The notes: generated by a model not told the origin, from the letters alone. A stretch of 64,000 nucleotides of DNA from Galbibacter pacificus (GCF_029603155.1 NZ_JAPMUA010000002.1:372001-436000), one strand, 5' to 3'. Shown: positions 41,892 to 51,243, counted from the stretch's first letter. Translations and numbers: made by a program.

Positions 41892-43187
41892 TTACCCTTT
41901 ATCCCTTTCAAGTTGCCGTTGAATTTTACTTATTGCAGATTCTATGGATTTTTCGGGCTCTATTACATTGTATGTCCCCCAGAATTCGGGGTCTGAAAAT
42001 CCAGAGGCTTCATCTGCTATAATAATCGACGGCCTTAACCTTTCTTTTGATTTTATGTCTCTTCCCGTTCCGTTTTCATGCCAGTCGGTAATTGCCATTT
42101 CACTGCTTACGTAATACTTCGAGTTAAATAATTTACCCTTCCGGTCTACAACAAAGGCCAGTTGTACATTGCCATAACCATAATACCACTTCCCGCTTTT
42201 AATCCGGTAATCTACCCTATATGAAGCTTCTGTCGGGTATACATCTATATCGTTCGGTTTTCTCCTTACCAGTAGGTCGCTGGCCTTTTCTTTATCTTCA
42301 ACATTTAAATTAAAAACAGCGCTTGCCAGTGCTTTTGTTTCGGCATCGATATACAGCTTGCCATAAAATAATGGCTCAATAACGTTTTCTTTTTGTTTAA
42401 AACTAACTACATAGACCGGCTTGTCGTTTATGTTGGTGGAGGCATCAAAACTAAAATCGTAATAAGTAATCAATTCTTTTGTAAAGATATATTCGGGATA
42501 TTTCATAATATCCACAAAAAGCGGTGTAAAAGGTCCTCCTTGCAGTTTTAGTGCCACGGTATCCAGACGCGAATAGTTTGTGCTTTTTCTGGATTTGTAC
42601 AGATCAATGATATCTTTTTTTGCTGATGAATTAGGTTGTTTATAAATATAAGCCACTGCTTCTGAAAGCGATGCGTCCCGTCGCCTCTTTTTAATAGTTT
42701 CCCTGTAAAAGGCGGTCATTTTAACGGGCTGGGTCAAGTAATTGTCCCCGTTTTTTTTAAGCATGGCCAAAACCAGGCTCAATGCGTCTTTTGGAGCGCT
42801 CAAATCTATTTGAGGCAATTCTATGGATACAGGGCTCAATGCAATTTCATTGTCTTCTTTTTTTAAGTTGGTTAACGGCACTATTTTTTGCTGATATCCT
42901 AAAAAAGATACAATTACGTTGTTTGAACGTATGGAATCGTGCACTTTTAGCACAAATTCCCCTTCTGAATTGGTTATTGAGCTTATGTTTGTATTTTCTA
43001 TGGCCAAGGTTGCAAAAACTAATTTATCGTTTGTCTTGCTATCTATAACAGTTCCTTTGTATTCTTTATATTTTAAAGTGTCTTGTGCTAAAACAAGGGG
43101 GGTGTTAATAGCATTGGTTGTAAAACAAGCCATTAAAATAAAGAATTGCACCCATAAAACAGGCCTTTTTAAAAGAATGCTCACCAT
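41892..43187 (-). CDS. Carboxypeptidase-regulatory-like domain protein, probably outer-membrane associated
   Basis: 431 residues. A signal segment at about residues 12-35 is followed by a CarboxypepD_reg-like domain: GTVIDSKTNDKLVFATLAIE, TNSEGEFVLKV and VSFLGYQQKIVPL. After residue ~150 comes a long conserved region (VKMTAFYRETIKKRR and further aromatic motifs) seen in Bacteroidota envelope proteins (DUF5686-type or similar). The beta-barrel-like character suggests association with the outer membrane. The specific role is unknown. Confidence 0.75.
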   Translation of the reverse strand: MVSILLKRPVLWVQFFILMACFTTNAINTPLVLAQDTLKYKEYKGTVIDSKTNDKLVFATLAIENTNISSITNSEGEFVLKVHDSIRSNNVIVSFLGYQQKIVPLTNLKKEDNEIALSPVSIELPQIDLSAPKDALSLVLAMLKKNGDNYLTQPVKMTAFYRETIKKRRRDASLSEAVAYIYKQPNSSAKKDIIDLYKSRKSTNYSRLDTVALKLQGGPFTPLFVDIMKYPEYIFTKELITYYDFSFDASTNINDKPVYVVSFKQKENVIEPLFYGKLYIDAETKALASAVFNLNVEDKEKASDLLVRRKPNDIDVYPTEASYRVDYRIKSGKWYYGYGNVQLAFVVDRKGKLFNSKYYVSSEMAITDWHENGTGRDIKSKERLRPSIIIADEASGFSDPEFWGTYNVIEPEKSIESAISKIQRQLERDKG

Positions 43188-43293
43188 ATGCCTGAAATTT
43201 TTAATTAAACCATTAAAAGATACAATATTTTTTGAAATAATTATAAAATATATATCGTTTTTTAGCGTTCTATAACAGAAGGTAAATTTGATT

Positions 43294-43332
43294 CAAAAAA
43301 AATCTCCCACGATGAATATCCGGGAGATTTAA
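43294..43332 (-). terminator. Intrinsic terminator after the Hpt/pseudo-receiver pair
   Basis: Minus strand: AAATCTCCC, a 13-base loop, GGGAGATTT, then further T. The nine-pair stem is perfect. It lies about 185 bp downstream of the pseudo-receiver stop codon and 107 bp upstream of the gene starting at 43187, so it separates the two transcripts. Confidence 0.75.
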
Positions 43333-43450
43333 GTAGGATTCAGGTAAGACTTGAAGCAAGTCTTTTCTGTTGGTTTGAATATAAAATATGTTATGGGGCA
43401 AGCATATTTTAAATTCAGACTAAAAGTACATGAGATTTATAACAATTAAA

Positions 43451-43484
43451 ATTTTTTGTTGTAAAACCCCTTTTTTTGTATGTG
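43451..43484. repeat. 34-bp direct repeat, copy 1
   Basis: ATTTTTTGTTGT, about 9 variable bases, TTTTTTGTATGTG. The same sequence with a different middle occurs at 44471-44504. Inside each copy the block TTTTTTGT(A/T)TGT recurs with a start-to-start distance of 20 bp, about two helical turns. Confidence 0.6.
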
Positions 43485-43515
43485 TACGTTTTTTAAATGT
43501 GTATTTAATGCAAAA

Positions 43516-43905
43516 TTACGATAATGATTTATCGATGTTTTGATATAAAATACTTGAAATTAATTTCATTAAGTCTTCAAAAACCACGGGCTTTTCAATA
43601 ATTCCGTCAACATTTAATTGTAACGAAGCAATTGCTTTTTTTTGCTGCTCTTTTGAAACTGCAATAACTGTGGGAATATTAAGTTGTAATTCCTTTTCAA
43701 TCCGCTCAACCAAATTAAGCCCTGCATAACTGCTGGACGACAATCCAAACACAACAATATCGGGTTTATTGAATTTTAAAGTATTAAACACCATTGCTTC
43801 ATTTAACTGGGTAACAACATGGTAACCATGTTTTTTTAACCTGAAAGACAGCAAAGAAGCTACCATTCTATCGTCTTCAACCAATAAAATGCTTTTTTTA
43901 TTCAT
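43516..43905 (-). CDS. Pseudo-receiver domain protein lacking the phosphoacceptor aspartate
   Basis: 129 residues, a stand-alone REC fold. Present are the acidic pair D11-D12 in LVEDDR, S84 in VIAVSK and K105-P106 in IIEKPV. At the phosphoacceptor position, where PDxVxxD is expected, it reads PDIVVFGLSSSSYAGL, so glycine 54 replaces the aspartate. It therefore cannot be phosphorylated in the normal way. It overlaps the Hpt gene by 8 bp, so the pair is translationally coupled. It may bind the Hpt domain or a kinase as an allosteric partner. Confidence 0.85.
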   Translation of the reverse strand: MNKKSILLVEDDRMVASLLSFRLKKHGYHVVTQLNEAMVFNTLKFNKPDIVVFGLSSSSYAGLNLVERIEKELQLNIPTVIAVSKEQQKKAIASLQLNVDGIIEKPVVFEDLMKLISSILYQNIDKSLS

Positions 43906-44299
43906 CCAAAAGTTCTATTTGCTGTTTAACTTCACTTAAAACGTGGGTATATTCTTTTTTAAAGTCGGTAATGAGCTTTTCAATGTTCTTAAAAGTATCC
44001 AAATGCTGGCATTCGGTTTGTATAACGTCTATGTAGTCCAACAAAGAATACGCTTGTATCATTTCCAGTCCGTTTTTTATTTTATGAGCCGCCCTGGAAA
44101 TAGAAAAGCGGTCTTTGGCCTTGAGATATATAGCGGTAGCATCGTAAAATTCTTCAATGTTCTCATTCAGCAACAAAACAATTTCGCTTATGTATTCCTT
44201 GTCGCCAAGGCAATCGTTTACCAATTTGGTAATATCGGCTCTTTTTAATCTTTTTTCTCTATTCACTCCTAGTATGGTATTATTAATCATTACATACAA
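43898..44299 (-). CDS. Hpt (histidine phosphotransfer) domain protein
   Basis: 133 residues (or 130 from the second ATG at 44290). A helical protein with the Hpt motif AAHKIKNGLEMI; H72 is the phosphorylatable histidine, with K in the usual place two residues later. Hpt domains relay phosphate between hybrid kinases and response regulators. No kinase gene is adjacent. Its only partner here, the receiver at 43516-43905, lacks the phosphoacceptor, so the real acceptor must be encoded elsewhere. Confidence 0.8.
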   Translation of the reverse strand: MYVMINNTILGVNREKRLKRADITKLVNDCLGDKEYISEIVLLLNENIEEFYDATAIYLKAKDRFSISRAAHKIKNGLEMIQAYSLLDYIDVIQTECQHLDTFKNIEKLITDFKKEYTHVLSEVKQQIELLDE

Positions 44300-44470
44300 T
44301 TATACTGTTCAACTTAGCTTTGGTGTCTATTTTCATAACCATATAAGCTGGTTGGTATACGTTGTTTAAATAGTTTGATTTGGCCAACTAAACATAAATT
44401 AAAAAGACCCCAAATCCTTGTAATTTACGTTTAACAGTAACAAACATATTTCTAATCGTAAGGAAATAAA

Positions 44471-44504
44471 ATTTTTTGTTGTGTAGTGCAATTTTTTGTA
44501 TGTG
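44471..44504. repeat. 34-bp direct repeat, copy 2
   Basis: Same ends as the copy at 43451-43484 (ATTTTTTGTTGT and TTTTTTGTATGTG) with a different middle. It lies about 170 bp upstream of the Hpt gene, so the two copies bracket the Hpt/pseudo-receiver pair. A regulator-binding or promoter function is possible. Confidence 0.6.
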
Positions 44505-44531
44505 AAAAAAGTCAATTACGAAACCAGCAAA

Positions 44532-45692
44532 TTATCTTAAATTTTGAAGGATAAAATCAATGGTTGTATTGATGTTTTTATTGCCTGAATACGAATCGGT
44601 TATATGTACCGACTTAGAAGCCAGGCCGTATTCTTGCAGTTTTAGAATAGAGTCTACCCTGTCCAGCGATACCTTTCCGGTGAGTAATGGTGTAAGCGGC
44701 TGTCCCTTTTTGTAGTATTCGTATATTTTTTTAAGTCCGGTGAGGTATAAAAAATCTTTGGTAAAACCGCCTCCTCGGTGTATCCTTAAGGTTATAATAA
44801 ATGCCTTGTCCCTATCCAATTTATATTGGTTGTGCAAAAGGTCGAAGGTATCGGCAAACGAATATCCTTTTATTAGGCTATCGGCCGCTATTACACGATA
44901 TGCCAATATTTTTAATCGGTCCAGGGTCAAGGCGCCGCTCATGTATTCGCTAAATACGGCCAACCCTTCTTGTGTTTCTACGTTTTTTGGAAAACCATTT
45001 GAAAAAATCTTCAACGGTTGGTTAAGTCCGTTAAAAGTAGTTACCATATGCACCCCTATTTCATGGTTTGCCAAGGTTTTAAGTTGATTGTCGCTAAAAC
45101 GGGCGTTCTTTTTAATGGCAAGGGTCTGGGTACTGTTGGAAACCATGGCATCGGCAGCAATGCTTGTAGACAATTTTATGTTTAAAGGAAAATCATAACG
45201 TTTTACAAAATCTTCAAAATAAGCCTTAGCATCGAGGGCCGTATATCTTTTTTCTGAATCCGAAGATGCAAGCTGATCTTTTATATGAAGGATAAAGTTG
45301 GCATTGGCAACATCTTTTTCTTTTGGGGTACCGTACAGACGCAAGCTATTGTAAAAAAATTTCTTCCGCTCCCCTATTGCCTCGGCACATTGCACCATAT
45401 TGGCATAATAATAAATAACGCTCTGGTAAAGCGATCGTATATCGTTGTCCGGTATTTTTTCAAGCCTGTTAGAAAACAAAGCCCGTTGCAACTTATAGGC
45501 ATTAAAGTTCTGCTTGGGGTATTTAAAAACAGGCTCTTCGGTATATTTTGACGAGAAAAAGCGGTGTTTTTCCTTTTCGGCATTCAAAGGGTTTAAATAA
45601 CTAAGCAATTCAATACGCTTGATAAGCCTATCCAGGTTCTTATCTATTTCAATAAGGTCTATATGCTCCCTTATAAGGTCGTCGGCAATCAT
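44532..45692 (-). CDS. QEGLA-motif metallopeptidase-like protein (DUF1704/tyrosine carboxypeptidase family)
   Basis: 386 residues. The zinc motif NHEIGVHMVTT (HE-x-GxH) is followed about 25 residues later by ETQEGLAVFSEYMSGAL, containing the QEGLA block. These features define the DUF1704 family, related to the vertebrate tubulin carboxypeptidases (MATCAP). In bacteria the substrate is unknown. The gene begins at the stop of the symporter gene (TAATG overlap), so it is translationally coupled to it. Confidence 0.85.
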   Translation of the reverse strand: MIADDLIREHIDLIEIDKNLDRLIKRIELLSYLNPLNAEKEKHRFFSSKYTEEPVFKYPKQNFNAYKLQRALFSNRLEKIPDNDIRSLYQSVIYYYANMVQCAEAIGERKKFFYNSLRLYGTPKEKDVANANFILHIKDQLASSDSEKRYTALDAKAYFEDFVKRYDFPLNIKLSTSIAADAMVSNSTQTLAIKKNARFSDNQLKTLANHEIGVHMVTTFNGLNQPLKIFSNGFPKNVETQEGLAVFSEYMSGALTLDRLKILAYRVIAADSLIKGYSFADTFDLLHNQYKLDRDKAFIITLRIHRGGGFTKDFLYLTGLKKIYEYYKKGQPLTPLLTGKVSLDRVDSILKLQEYGLASKSVHITDSYSGNKNINTTIDFILQNLR

Positions 45693-47137
45693 TACACTTC
45701 ACTTTTAAGCTCGGTTTTATTTGGGTCGTAATCCAGCATGCATTCACTTTTGGCAATTAAAGAACAAACCGTTGCGTCTCCAGTTACGTTTACAACGGTA
45801 CGCATCATGTCCAAGATTCTGTCTACAGGAAGTATAATACCGATCCAGGCCGGGTTAAGCCCAACCGATTGAAGCACGATAATGAGCATTACCAATCCTG
45901 CGCTTGGTACTGCCGCTGTTCCGATGGAAGCTAATGTAGCTGTAAGTACAATGGTTAATTGTTGACTAATGGTAAGATCTATCATATGTAATTGTGCTAC
46001 AAAAACTACTGCTACTGCTTGATACAAACAAGTACCATCCATATTTATTGTAGCACCTATAGGAAGTACAAAACTTGTTATTTTTTTGTTCACGCCTAAA
46101 TTATCTTCCACACATTCTATGGTTACAGGAAGTGTAGCAACACTACTCGATGTTGAAAATGCCAATGTTTGTGCCGGGCTCATGGCTTTGAAAAAGCCGA
46201 AATACGAAATTACACGGATAAAAATTTTGAAAATACCCGGATATACTACAAATATCATCAAAGCTAAACCTAAAGCAACCGTAAGTGAATACCAACTTAA
46301 ACCTTTAAAGATTTCGAATACTTTACCAATATCATTTCCTGCCATTTTGCTTACTATTCCTGCTAAAAGAGCAAATACAAAAAACGGAGCCGCTTTCATA
46401 ATTAAATCAACCATTTTAAGAAATACTTCCATAATTCCATCTACAAAAGCAAGTACCGGTTTGGATTTATCATTTGGAATAAAAAGTAAACTAATACCGA
46501 AGAAAAGGGCAAAGAATATTACCTGCAACATTAAGCCGTTATCGGCCAAAGACAAAAAGATATTGTCTGGAACAATATCAACCAATGGTTTTAAGGGGCC
46601 AGCATCTTTGGTCTTGTTGGCCTCGCTCATTTTTTCACCTACTTCACTGGTCGCGGCCTCTTTTAGCTCATCTTTGGAGAGGTCAGAAATATGTTGCGCC
46701 CGCTCAAGAAAAGCCGGGTCGTGCAAATAATTAATTCCGTCTTTAATTTCTAGGTTTTCAGAAGCGGCCCACAACTCATAGCTTATCCTGTTATCTATCC
46801 TGCTTTCTTCATCAATAAGTTTTCCTGGCTTTATAAAGTTGACCAAGACCAACCCCAACGAAACCGCAAGTATTGTGGTAATAAGGTATGCCAAAAGCGT
46901 TTTACCGCCCATTCTACCCAAACTTGACGGATCCCCAATATTGGCAACACCATTTATTATGGAAAAAAGCACCAACGGTACAGCTATAAGCTTTAATAAG
47001 TTGATAAAAATGGTCCCGAAAGGAGCTATCCAATCAATGGTAAATTGGCTCAATCCCATTTTACTGGAAAAAATTGCCCAAATAATACCAAGTATCAAAC
47101 CTATAATAATCTGCCAGTGTAGTGCTAGTTTTTTCAC
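45692..47137 (-). CDS. Dicarboxylate/amino acid:cation symporter (DAACS family)
   Basis: 481 residues with 8 or more transmembrane helices. Family motifs are the serine-rich hairpin AFSTSSSVATLPVT and the ligand-binding segment IGATINMDGTCLYQ, followed by TAVPSAGLVML. It imports glutamate, aspartate or C4-dicarboxylates with Na+ or H+. An extra loop of about 70 residues near positions 120-190 (charged, with KDELKEAATSEVGEKMSEAN) is longer than in E. coli GltP but common in Bacteroidota. It is co-transcribed with the QEGLA-motif gene. Confidence 0.93.
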   Translation of the reverse strand: MKKLALHWQIIIGLILGIIWAIFSSKMGLSQFTIDWIAPFGTIFINLLKLIAVPLVLFSIINGVANIGDPSSLGRMGGKTLLAYLITTILAVSLGLVLVNFIKPGKLIDEESRIDNRISYELWAASENLEIKDGINYLHDPAFLERAQHISDLSKDELKEAATSEVGEKMSEANKTKDAGPLKPLVDIVPDNIFLSLADNGLMLQVIFFALFFGISLLFIPNDKSKPVLAFVDGIMEVFLKMVDLIMKAAPFFVFALLAGIVSKMAGNDIGKVFEIFKGLSWYSLTVALGLALMIFVVYPGIFKIFIRVISYFGFFKAMSPAQTLAFSTSSSVATLPVTIECVEDNLGVNKKITSFVLPIGATINMDGTCLYQAVAVVFVAQLHMIDLTISQQLTIVLTATLASIGTAAVPSAGLVMLIIVLQSVGLNPAWIGIILPVDRILDMMRTVVNVTGDATVCSLIAKSECMLDYDPNKTELKSEV

Positions 47138-47185
47138 ATGAATTGTTTTAAGTTAACAAAGATGTTTAGTTTAAGCTTTTATAAT

Positions 47186-48250
47186 TTAGCGTAATATACT
47201 ATTATTTATTAAAGTATAATCTGCCAAAACCAAGGCTGCCATAGCTTCCACAATAGGGACTGCACGTGGTACCACACATGGGTCGTGCCGGCCTTTCCCT
47301 TGCATTTCCACTTCTTCTCCTTCTTTGTTTATTGTTTTTTGCGTTTGCATGATCGTAGCAACTGGTTTAAAGGCAACCCGGAAGTAAATATCCATCCCGT
47401 TGCTAATACCACCTTGTATTCCTCCCGAATAATTTGTTTTGGTAGTGCCGTCCTCATTGTAGAGGTCGTTATGCTGGCTCCCTTTCATGCTGGAGCCGCC
47501 AAAACCGCTTCCGTATTCAAATCCTTTAACTGCATTAATGGAAAGCATGGCCTTGCCCAATTCTGCATGGAGCTTATCAAAAACAGGCTCTCCAAGCCCA
47601 ATAGGAACATTTTGAACAACACAGGTTACAACGCCTCCAACGGTATCGCCTTCCTTGCGGATTTGCCTGATGTAATCTTCCATTTTTGAGGCCAATGCCG
47701 TATCGGGGCAGCGCACTATATTGGTTTCTGCATTGGCAAGATCTAGCTCGGTGTAGTCTTTTTCAAGTTGTATGCTTCCTACGGAAGACACAAAAGCGTT
47801 AATTTTAATGCCTTTTAGCATTTGCTTGGCAATGGCACCTGCCACTACCCTGCTGGCTGTTTCCCTTGCCGAGCTTCTTCCGCCGCCGCGATAATCCCTA
47901 AAACCGTATTTTTTATCATAAACATAATCAGCATGAGAAGGCCTGTAGCTATCTTTTATATGAGAATAATCGTGCGATTTCTGATTGGTGTTTTCTATAA
48001 CAAAGCCAATGGGCGTGCCGGTGGTCTTTCCTTCAAACACTCCGGAAAGAAAACGAACTTCATCCGGTTCTTTGCGTTGGGTTACAATGGCCGATTGTCC
48101 GGGCTTTCGCCTATCGAGGTCTAATTGAATTTTACTAATATCCAACTCAATGCCCGCCGGGCACCCATCTATAATTCCTCCTAAAGCCTCGCCGTGAGAC
48201 TCGCCAAAAGTGCTTAACTTAAAGAGGTTTCCAAAGGAATTTCCTGACAT
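47186..48250 (-). CDS. aroC: Chorismate synthase
   Basis: 354 residues from the ATG at 48250 (MSGNSFGNLFKLSTFGESHG). A start 45 bases upstream would add a non-conserved extension. Conserved blocks: GESHGEALGGIIDGCPAG, RRKPGQSAIVTQRKEPDEV and DYRGGGRSSARETASRVVAG. It makes chorismate from 5-enolpyruvylshikimate-3-phosphate with reduced FMN. The gene appears intact and monocistronic. Confidence 0.96.
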   Translation of the reverse strand: MSGNSFGNLFKLSTFGESHGEALGGIIDGCPAGIELDISKIQLDLDRRKPGQSAIVTQRKEPDEVRFLSGVFEGKTTGTPIGFVIENTNQKSHDYSHIKDSYRPSHADYVYDKKYGFRDYRGGGRSSARETASRVVAGAIAKQMLKGIKINAFVSSVGSIQLEKDYTELDLANAETNIVRCPDTALASKMEDYIRQIRKEGDTVGGVVTCVVQNVPIGLGEPVFDKLHAELGKAMLSINAVKGFEYGSGFGGSSMKGSQHNDLYNEDGTTKTNYSGGIQGGISNGMDIYFRVAFKPVATIMQTQKTINKEGEEVEMQGKGRHDPCVVPRAVPIVEAMAALVLADYTLINNSILR

Positions 48251-48435
48251 AAAATTTTGATTTTGACAAATGTAAATTTTAAAAAAGAGAAACAAAAATT
48301 AAATATGCGTAATCATAAATTAATATTTAACATGAAAATATAACTATTCTTAACAATCCTATCATAAATATTTAATTTTCAGGAAATACAATACCGCCAT
48401 GTGTTTCTTTATTTCGTAGTACCAAATTAATACGA

Positions 48436-49266
48436 TTGAGAAAAAGAAAATTAGAAGTCGTCGTAATTTCAGATGTGCACCTTGGCACTTTTGGTTGCCA
48501 TGCAGGAGAATTACTCTCTTATTTAAATAGCATCTCTCCGGAAAAATTGATCCTAAATGGCGATATTATAGACATATGGCAGTTTAGGAAAAGGTACTTT
48601 CCAAAAAACCATCTTCAAGTAATAAAAAAAATTATAGATCTTTCTACCAAAGGGACCGAAGTATATTACATTACCGGAAACCACGACGAGATGCTCCGTA
48701 AATTTAGTGACGTAACCATGGGGAACATCCATATATTGGACAAATTGACAATGAATTTGGACGGAAAAAAAGCATGGGTTTTCCACGGCGACGTTTTTGA
48801 TGCCTCCATCCAGCACACTAAATGGATAGCAAAATTGGGCGGATGGGGATATGATTTTTTAATTTTGATAAACAGGTTCATCAATTGGTTTTTGGTAAAA
48901 ATGGGCCGGGAAAAATATTCATTATCAAAAAAAATAAAGAGCAGCGTAAAAAAAGCCCTTAAATATATAGCCGATTTTGAAAAGGTAGCAGCCGACCTCG
49001 CCATTGAAAATGGGTACAAATATGTGGTTTGTGGCCATATACACCAACCTCAAATGCTCCGGAAGGTCAACAAAAACGGTACTTGCCTATATTTAAACTC
49101 TGGAGACTGGATAGAGAACTTAACCGCCCTGGAATATCACGACAAACGTTGGGAACTTTACCATTTCAATGAAGATAAACTAAGCCCTTTTTATTCCGAC
49201 GAAGATATTAAAAGCATGAACTACAAAGAATTGTTGGCCGCAATAACCATTACGGGCAAAAAATAG
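48436..49266 (+). CDS. LpxH-like metallophosphoesterase (UDP-2,3-diacylglucosamine diphosphatase family)
   Basis: 276 residues, starting with a TTG codon (no suitable ATG upstream of the first motif). Motifs: ISDVHLGT, LNGDIIDIW, ITGNHDE, WVFHGDVFD and VCGHIHQPQ, the full set of the calcineurin-like phosphoesterase fold. Similarity to LpxH-type enzymes suggests a role in lipid A synthesis. It is slightly longer than E. coli LpxH (240 aa), and the exact substrate may differ. Confidence 0.85.
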   Translation: MRKRKLEVVVISDVHLGTFGCHAGELLSYLNSISPEKLILNGDIIDIWQFRKRYFPKNHLQVIKKIIDLSTKGTEVYYITGNHDEMLRKFSDVTMGNIHILDKLTMNLDGKKAWVFHGDVFDASIQHTKWIAKLGGWGYDFLILINRFINWFLVKMGREKYSLSKKIKSSVKKALKYIADFEKVAADLAIENGYKYVVCGHIHQPQMLRKVNKNGTCLYLNSGDWIENLTALEYHDKRWELYHFNEDKLSPFYSDEDIKSMNYKELLAAITITGKK

Positions 49267-49359
49267 AATTAATTTTTTATATTTGGAAAAACCAAAACAT
49301 ACCATGGGGAAACCCGTTAAAAAACAAATATAAATTTTATAAGGGATTAACATTATTTC

Positions 49360-50160
49360 ATGCGCTGTATCTACCCCATTGCAACACTGTTTTTTATAGC
49401 TTTCTATTGCTCTTGCTCCAGTAACGAATCCATTTCAGAAGAATTGTTGGCCGAAATAGGAAGCGAAAACTATTTTCCTTTGGAAAAAAACAACCATTGG
49501 ACCTACAATATCGAAGCAGAAACTTCGGCAAAAGATAGTGTCTGGGTGGAAAAAGACTCCTTAATTGAAGGGGAAATATATTACCAAGCCAAAGGCAATG
49601 CCCAAAAAAAGGGCTTTTTTACAAATTTGATTTCCAGTTCGCTTGTGGCAAAATCAAAAAGCAAACTCTTTTTAGACGGAAACATTAGCCAGCTTATCCC
49701 CGGTCTGGAAATTCCAGTGCATAATTTGACGCTTTTGGACACAAAAAGCCCCTTGGGCGGTGAACTTTATACAAATTCGGGCATTAGTACCTACGAATAC
49801 AACAAATACATTCTTCATATAGAATATACCGTTTCTACCAAAACAGAAGCTGTTTTAAACGATTATACCTTATTTGATGATACTTACAACAACGTTATAA
49901 AAACCTCCTTAACGGTTAACATAAAAGGGATTTTAACTACAGATGTAGATGGGTACGAACTAACAATTCCCGTAATCAAGGATCAAGATGCCATTATTTC
50001 CACCCAATATTTTGCACCTGGAATCGGACTTATTTATAATGAAGCTGCCATAGCTTATCAACTTTCCAATCTCGATCAACTGGAGGGCAAACTTCCTTTT
50101 CCTACAGAATATTCAGAGGTTATTACCCAAAGTATTGAAGATTTTTCTATTTTGAATTAA
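49360..50160 (+). CDS. Lipoprotein of unknown function
   Basis: 266 residues. Signal with a lipobox region (FYCSCSSNES; the likely lipidated cysteine is at about 18 or 20). The mature protein is beta-rich (YFPLEKNNHWTYNIEAETS, LINSSL-type strands) and ends SIEDFSILN. The opening FPL..N..WTY is common in surface lipoproteins of Bacteroidota. No enzymatic motif. Confidence 0.7.
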   Translation: MRCIYPIATLFFIAFYCSCSSNESISEELLAEIGSENYFPLEKNNHWTYNIEAETSAKDSVWVEKDSLIEGEIYYQAKGNAQKKGFFTNLISSSLVAKSKSKLFLDGNISQLIPGLEIPVHNLTLLDTKSPLGGELYTNSGISTYEYNKYILHIEYTVSTKTEAVLNDYTLFDDTYNNVIKTSLTVNIKGILTTDVDGYELTIPVIKDQDAIISTQYFAPGIGLIYNEAAIAYQLSNLDQLEGKLPFPTEYSEVITQSIEDFSILN

Positions 50161-50400
50161 AGATTATTCATCATAAAATTGAAAGTGCCCATATATTCTT
50201 ATAATATTTTGGTAATATTGACTTCTTTCTTCACAAAATCTTATTAAAAGACATTTTTTGTATTTATCTACATTATAAAATTTAGTATTTTTAGATTAAT
50301 TACCTCGGGAATCCCGGGATTCATTTTTAAAAATAAAAATATTTCGACATTGATGCCGGAAAAATATCAAATCTCACTTGGTGAGTAAAACTGACGAACT

Positions 50401-50706
50401 ATGCAGATAAATTTTGAATACGACAATGTTGCTGCCAGCAGCCGTTTGGAAGAACTGACCCGAAAAAGAGTAAATAAGCTGGTTGATAAATACGATTTTA
50501 TTGTAAGGGCCGACGTGTTTTTTAAAACAGAAAACACATCTTCCAAAAATACGGGTAAAATTTGTAAAATCAGGGTTAGCGTCCCGGGGCCACGCCTTTT
50601 TGCAGAAGCATCCCATGAAAAGTTTGAGATGTCCATTGCCGAGGCCACCGAAGACCTGGATAAACAACTAAAAAAGAGAAAAGAAAAAATGAAGGCCAGG
50701 AAATAG
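50401..50706 (+). CDS. hpf: Ribosome hibernation promoting factor (short form)
   Basis: 101 residues. The order beta-alpha-beta-beta-beta-alpha is clear, with LEELTRKRVNKLVDKYDFI, then KICKIRVSVPGPRLFAEAS and MSIAEATEDLDKQLKKRKEK. Short HPF/YfiA proteins bind the decoding centre in stationary phase. The C-terminal dimerisation domain of long HPF is absent. Length fits short Bacteroidota HPFs. Confidence 0.9.
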   Translation: MQINFEYDNVAASSRLEELTRKRVNKLVDKYDFIVRADVFFKTENTSSKNTGKICKIRVSVPGPRLFAEASHEKFEMSIAEATEDLDKQLKKRKEKMKARK

Positions 50707-50784
50707 CCTATTTAAAATAATATCAATTTTCCCTAAAACTGCTACACAATAAAATTTAAAGTGAATTTTTTAAAATAATTAGTC

Positions 50785-51195
50785 GTGGAAAAAATGGGAA
50801 TAATAGCAACCAATGAAAATCAGATAAAGTTTATATTCGATTCAAGTACGAAACTTGGGCGCGAATGTCAGGCTTATGCAGCTTCGGCAGGGGCCAAAAT
50901 ATTGGCCATAGATATCAACAAGACCAAAATAGCCGATACGGAATGGGCAGAAATAGCAGAGCGGGTGGGCAAAACGTTGCCTGAGCTCATTGCCACCGAC
51001 CATCCTGCATTTACCAATACTTATGGTACCAACGTGGAACTGGATGAAAACGATGCCCTTAAAGTACTTAACAAACATCCGGAAGCATTTGTTTACCCCA
51101 TTGCAATACGTGGAAACGAAGCCATTGTGGCGCATTCTTTTTCGGATGTGCTAAAATTGGTAAAACCGGATTCCTCGGGAATTGACATTCCTTAA
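50785..51195 (+). CDS. ArsC/Spx-type thioredoxin-fold protein
   Basis: 136 residues. The fold order (IATNENQIKFIFDSSTKLGR, KILAIDINKTKIADTEWAEI, LPELIATDHPAF, ALKVLNKHPEAFVYPIAIRG) matches the ArsC/Spx/YffB superfamily. Only one cysteine (in RECQAYA) is seen, so a classical arsenate reductase mechanism with two or three cysteines is not obvious. Unlike true ArsC it lacks the CX5R motif. Role unknown. Confidence 0.75.
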   Translation: MEKMGIIATNENQIKFIFDSSTKLGRECQAYAASAGAKILAIDINKTKIADTEWAEIAERVGKTLPELIATDHPAFTNTYGTNVELDENDALKVLNKHPEAFVYPIAIRGNEAIVAHSFSDVLKLVKPDSSGIDIP

Positions 51196-51201
51196 AAAAC
51201 A

Positions 51202-51243
51202 AAGGCCTAAAAGCGGCATACCATTTTTAGGCCTTGATATTAT
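51202..51243. terminator. Bidirectional hairpin terminator between convergent genes
   Basis: AAGGCCTAAAA, an 11-base loop, TTTTTAGGCCTT: a perfect stem of about 11 bp flanked by A-rich and T-rich sequence. It lies between the convergent ArsC-like and transaldolase genes and can serve both. Confidence 0.85.

Noticed and set aside
46086..46730. A long rightward open frame (214 codons) opposite the symporter gene.
   Set aside because: It is the complementary-strand shadow of the symporter, which has clear family motifs; its own translation has none.
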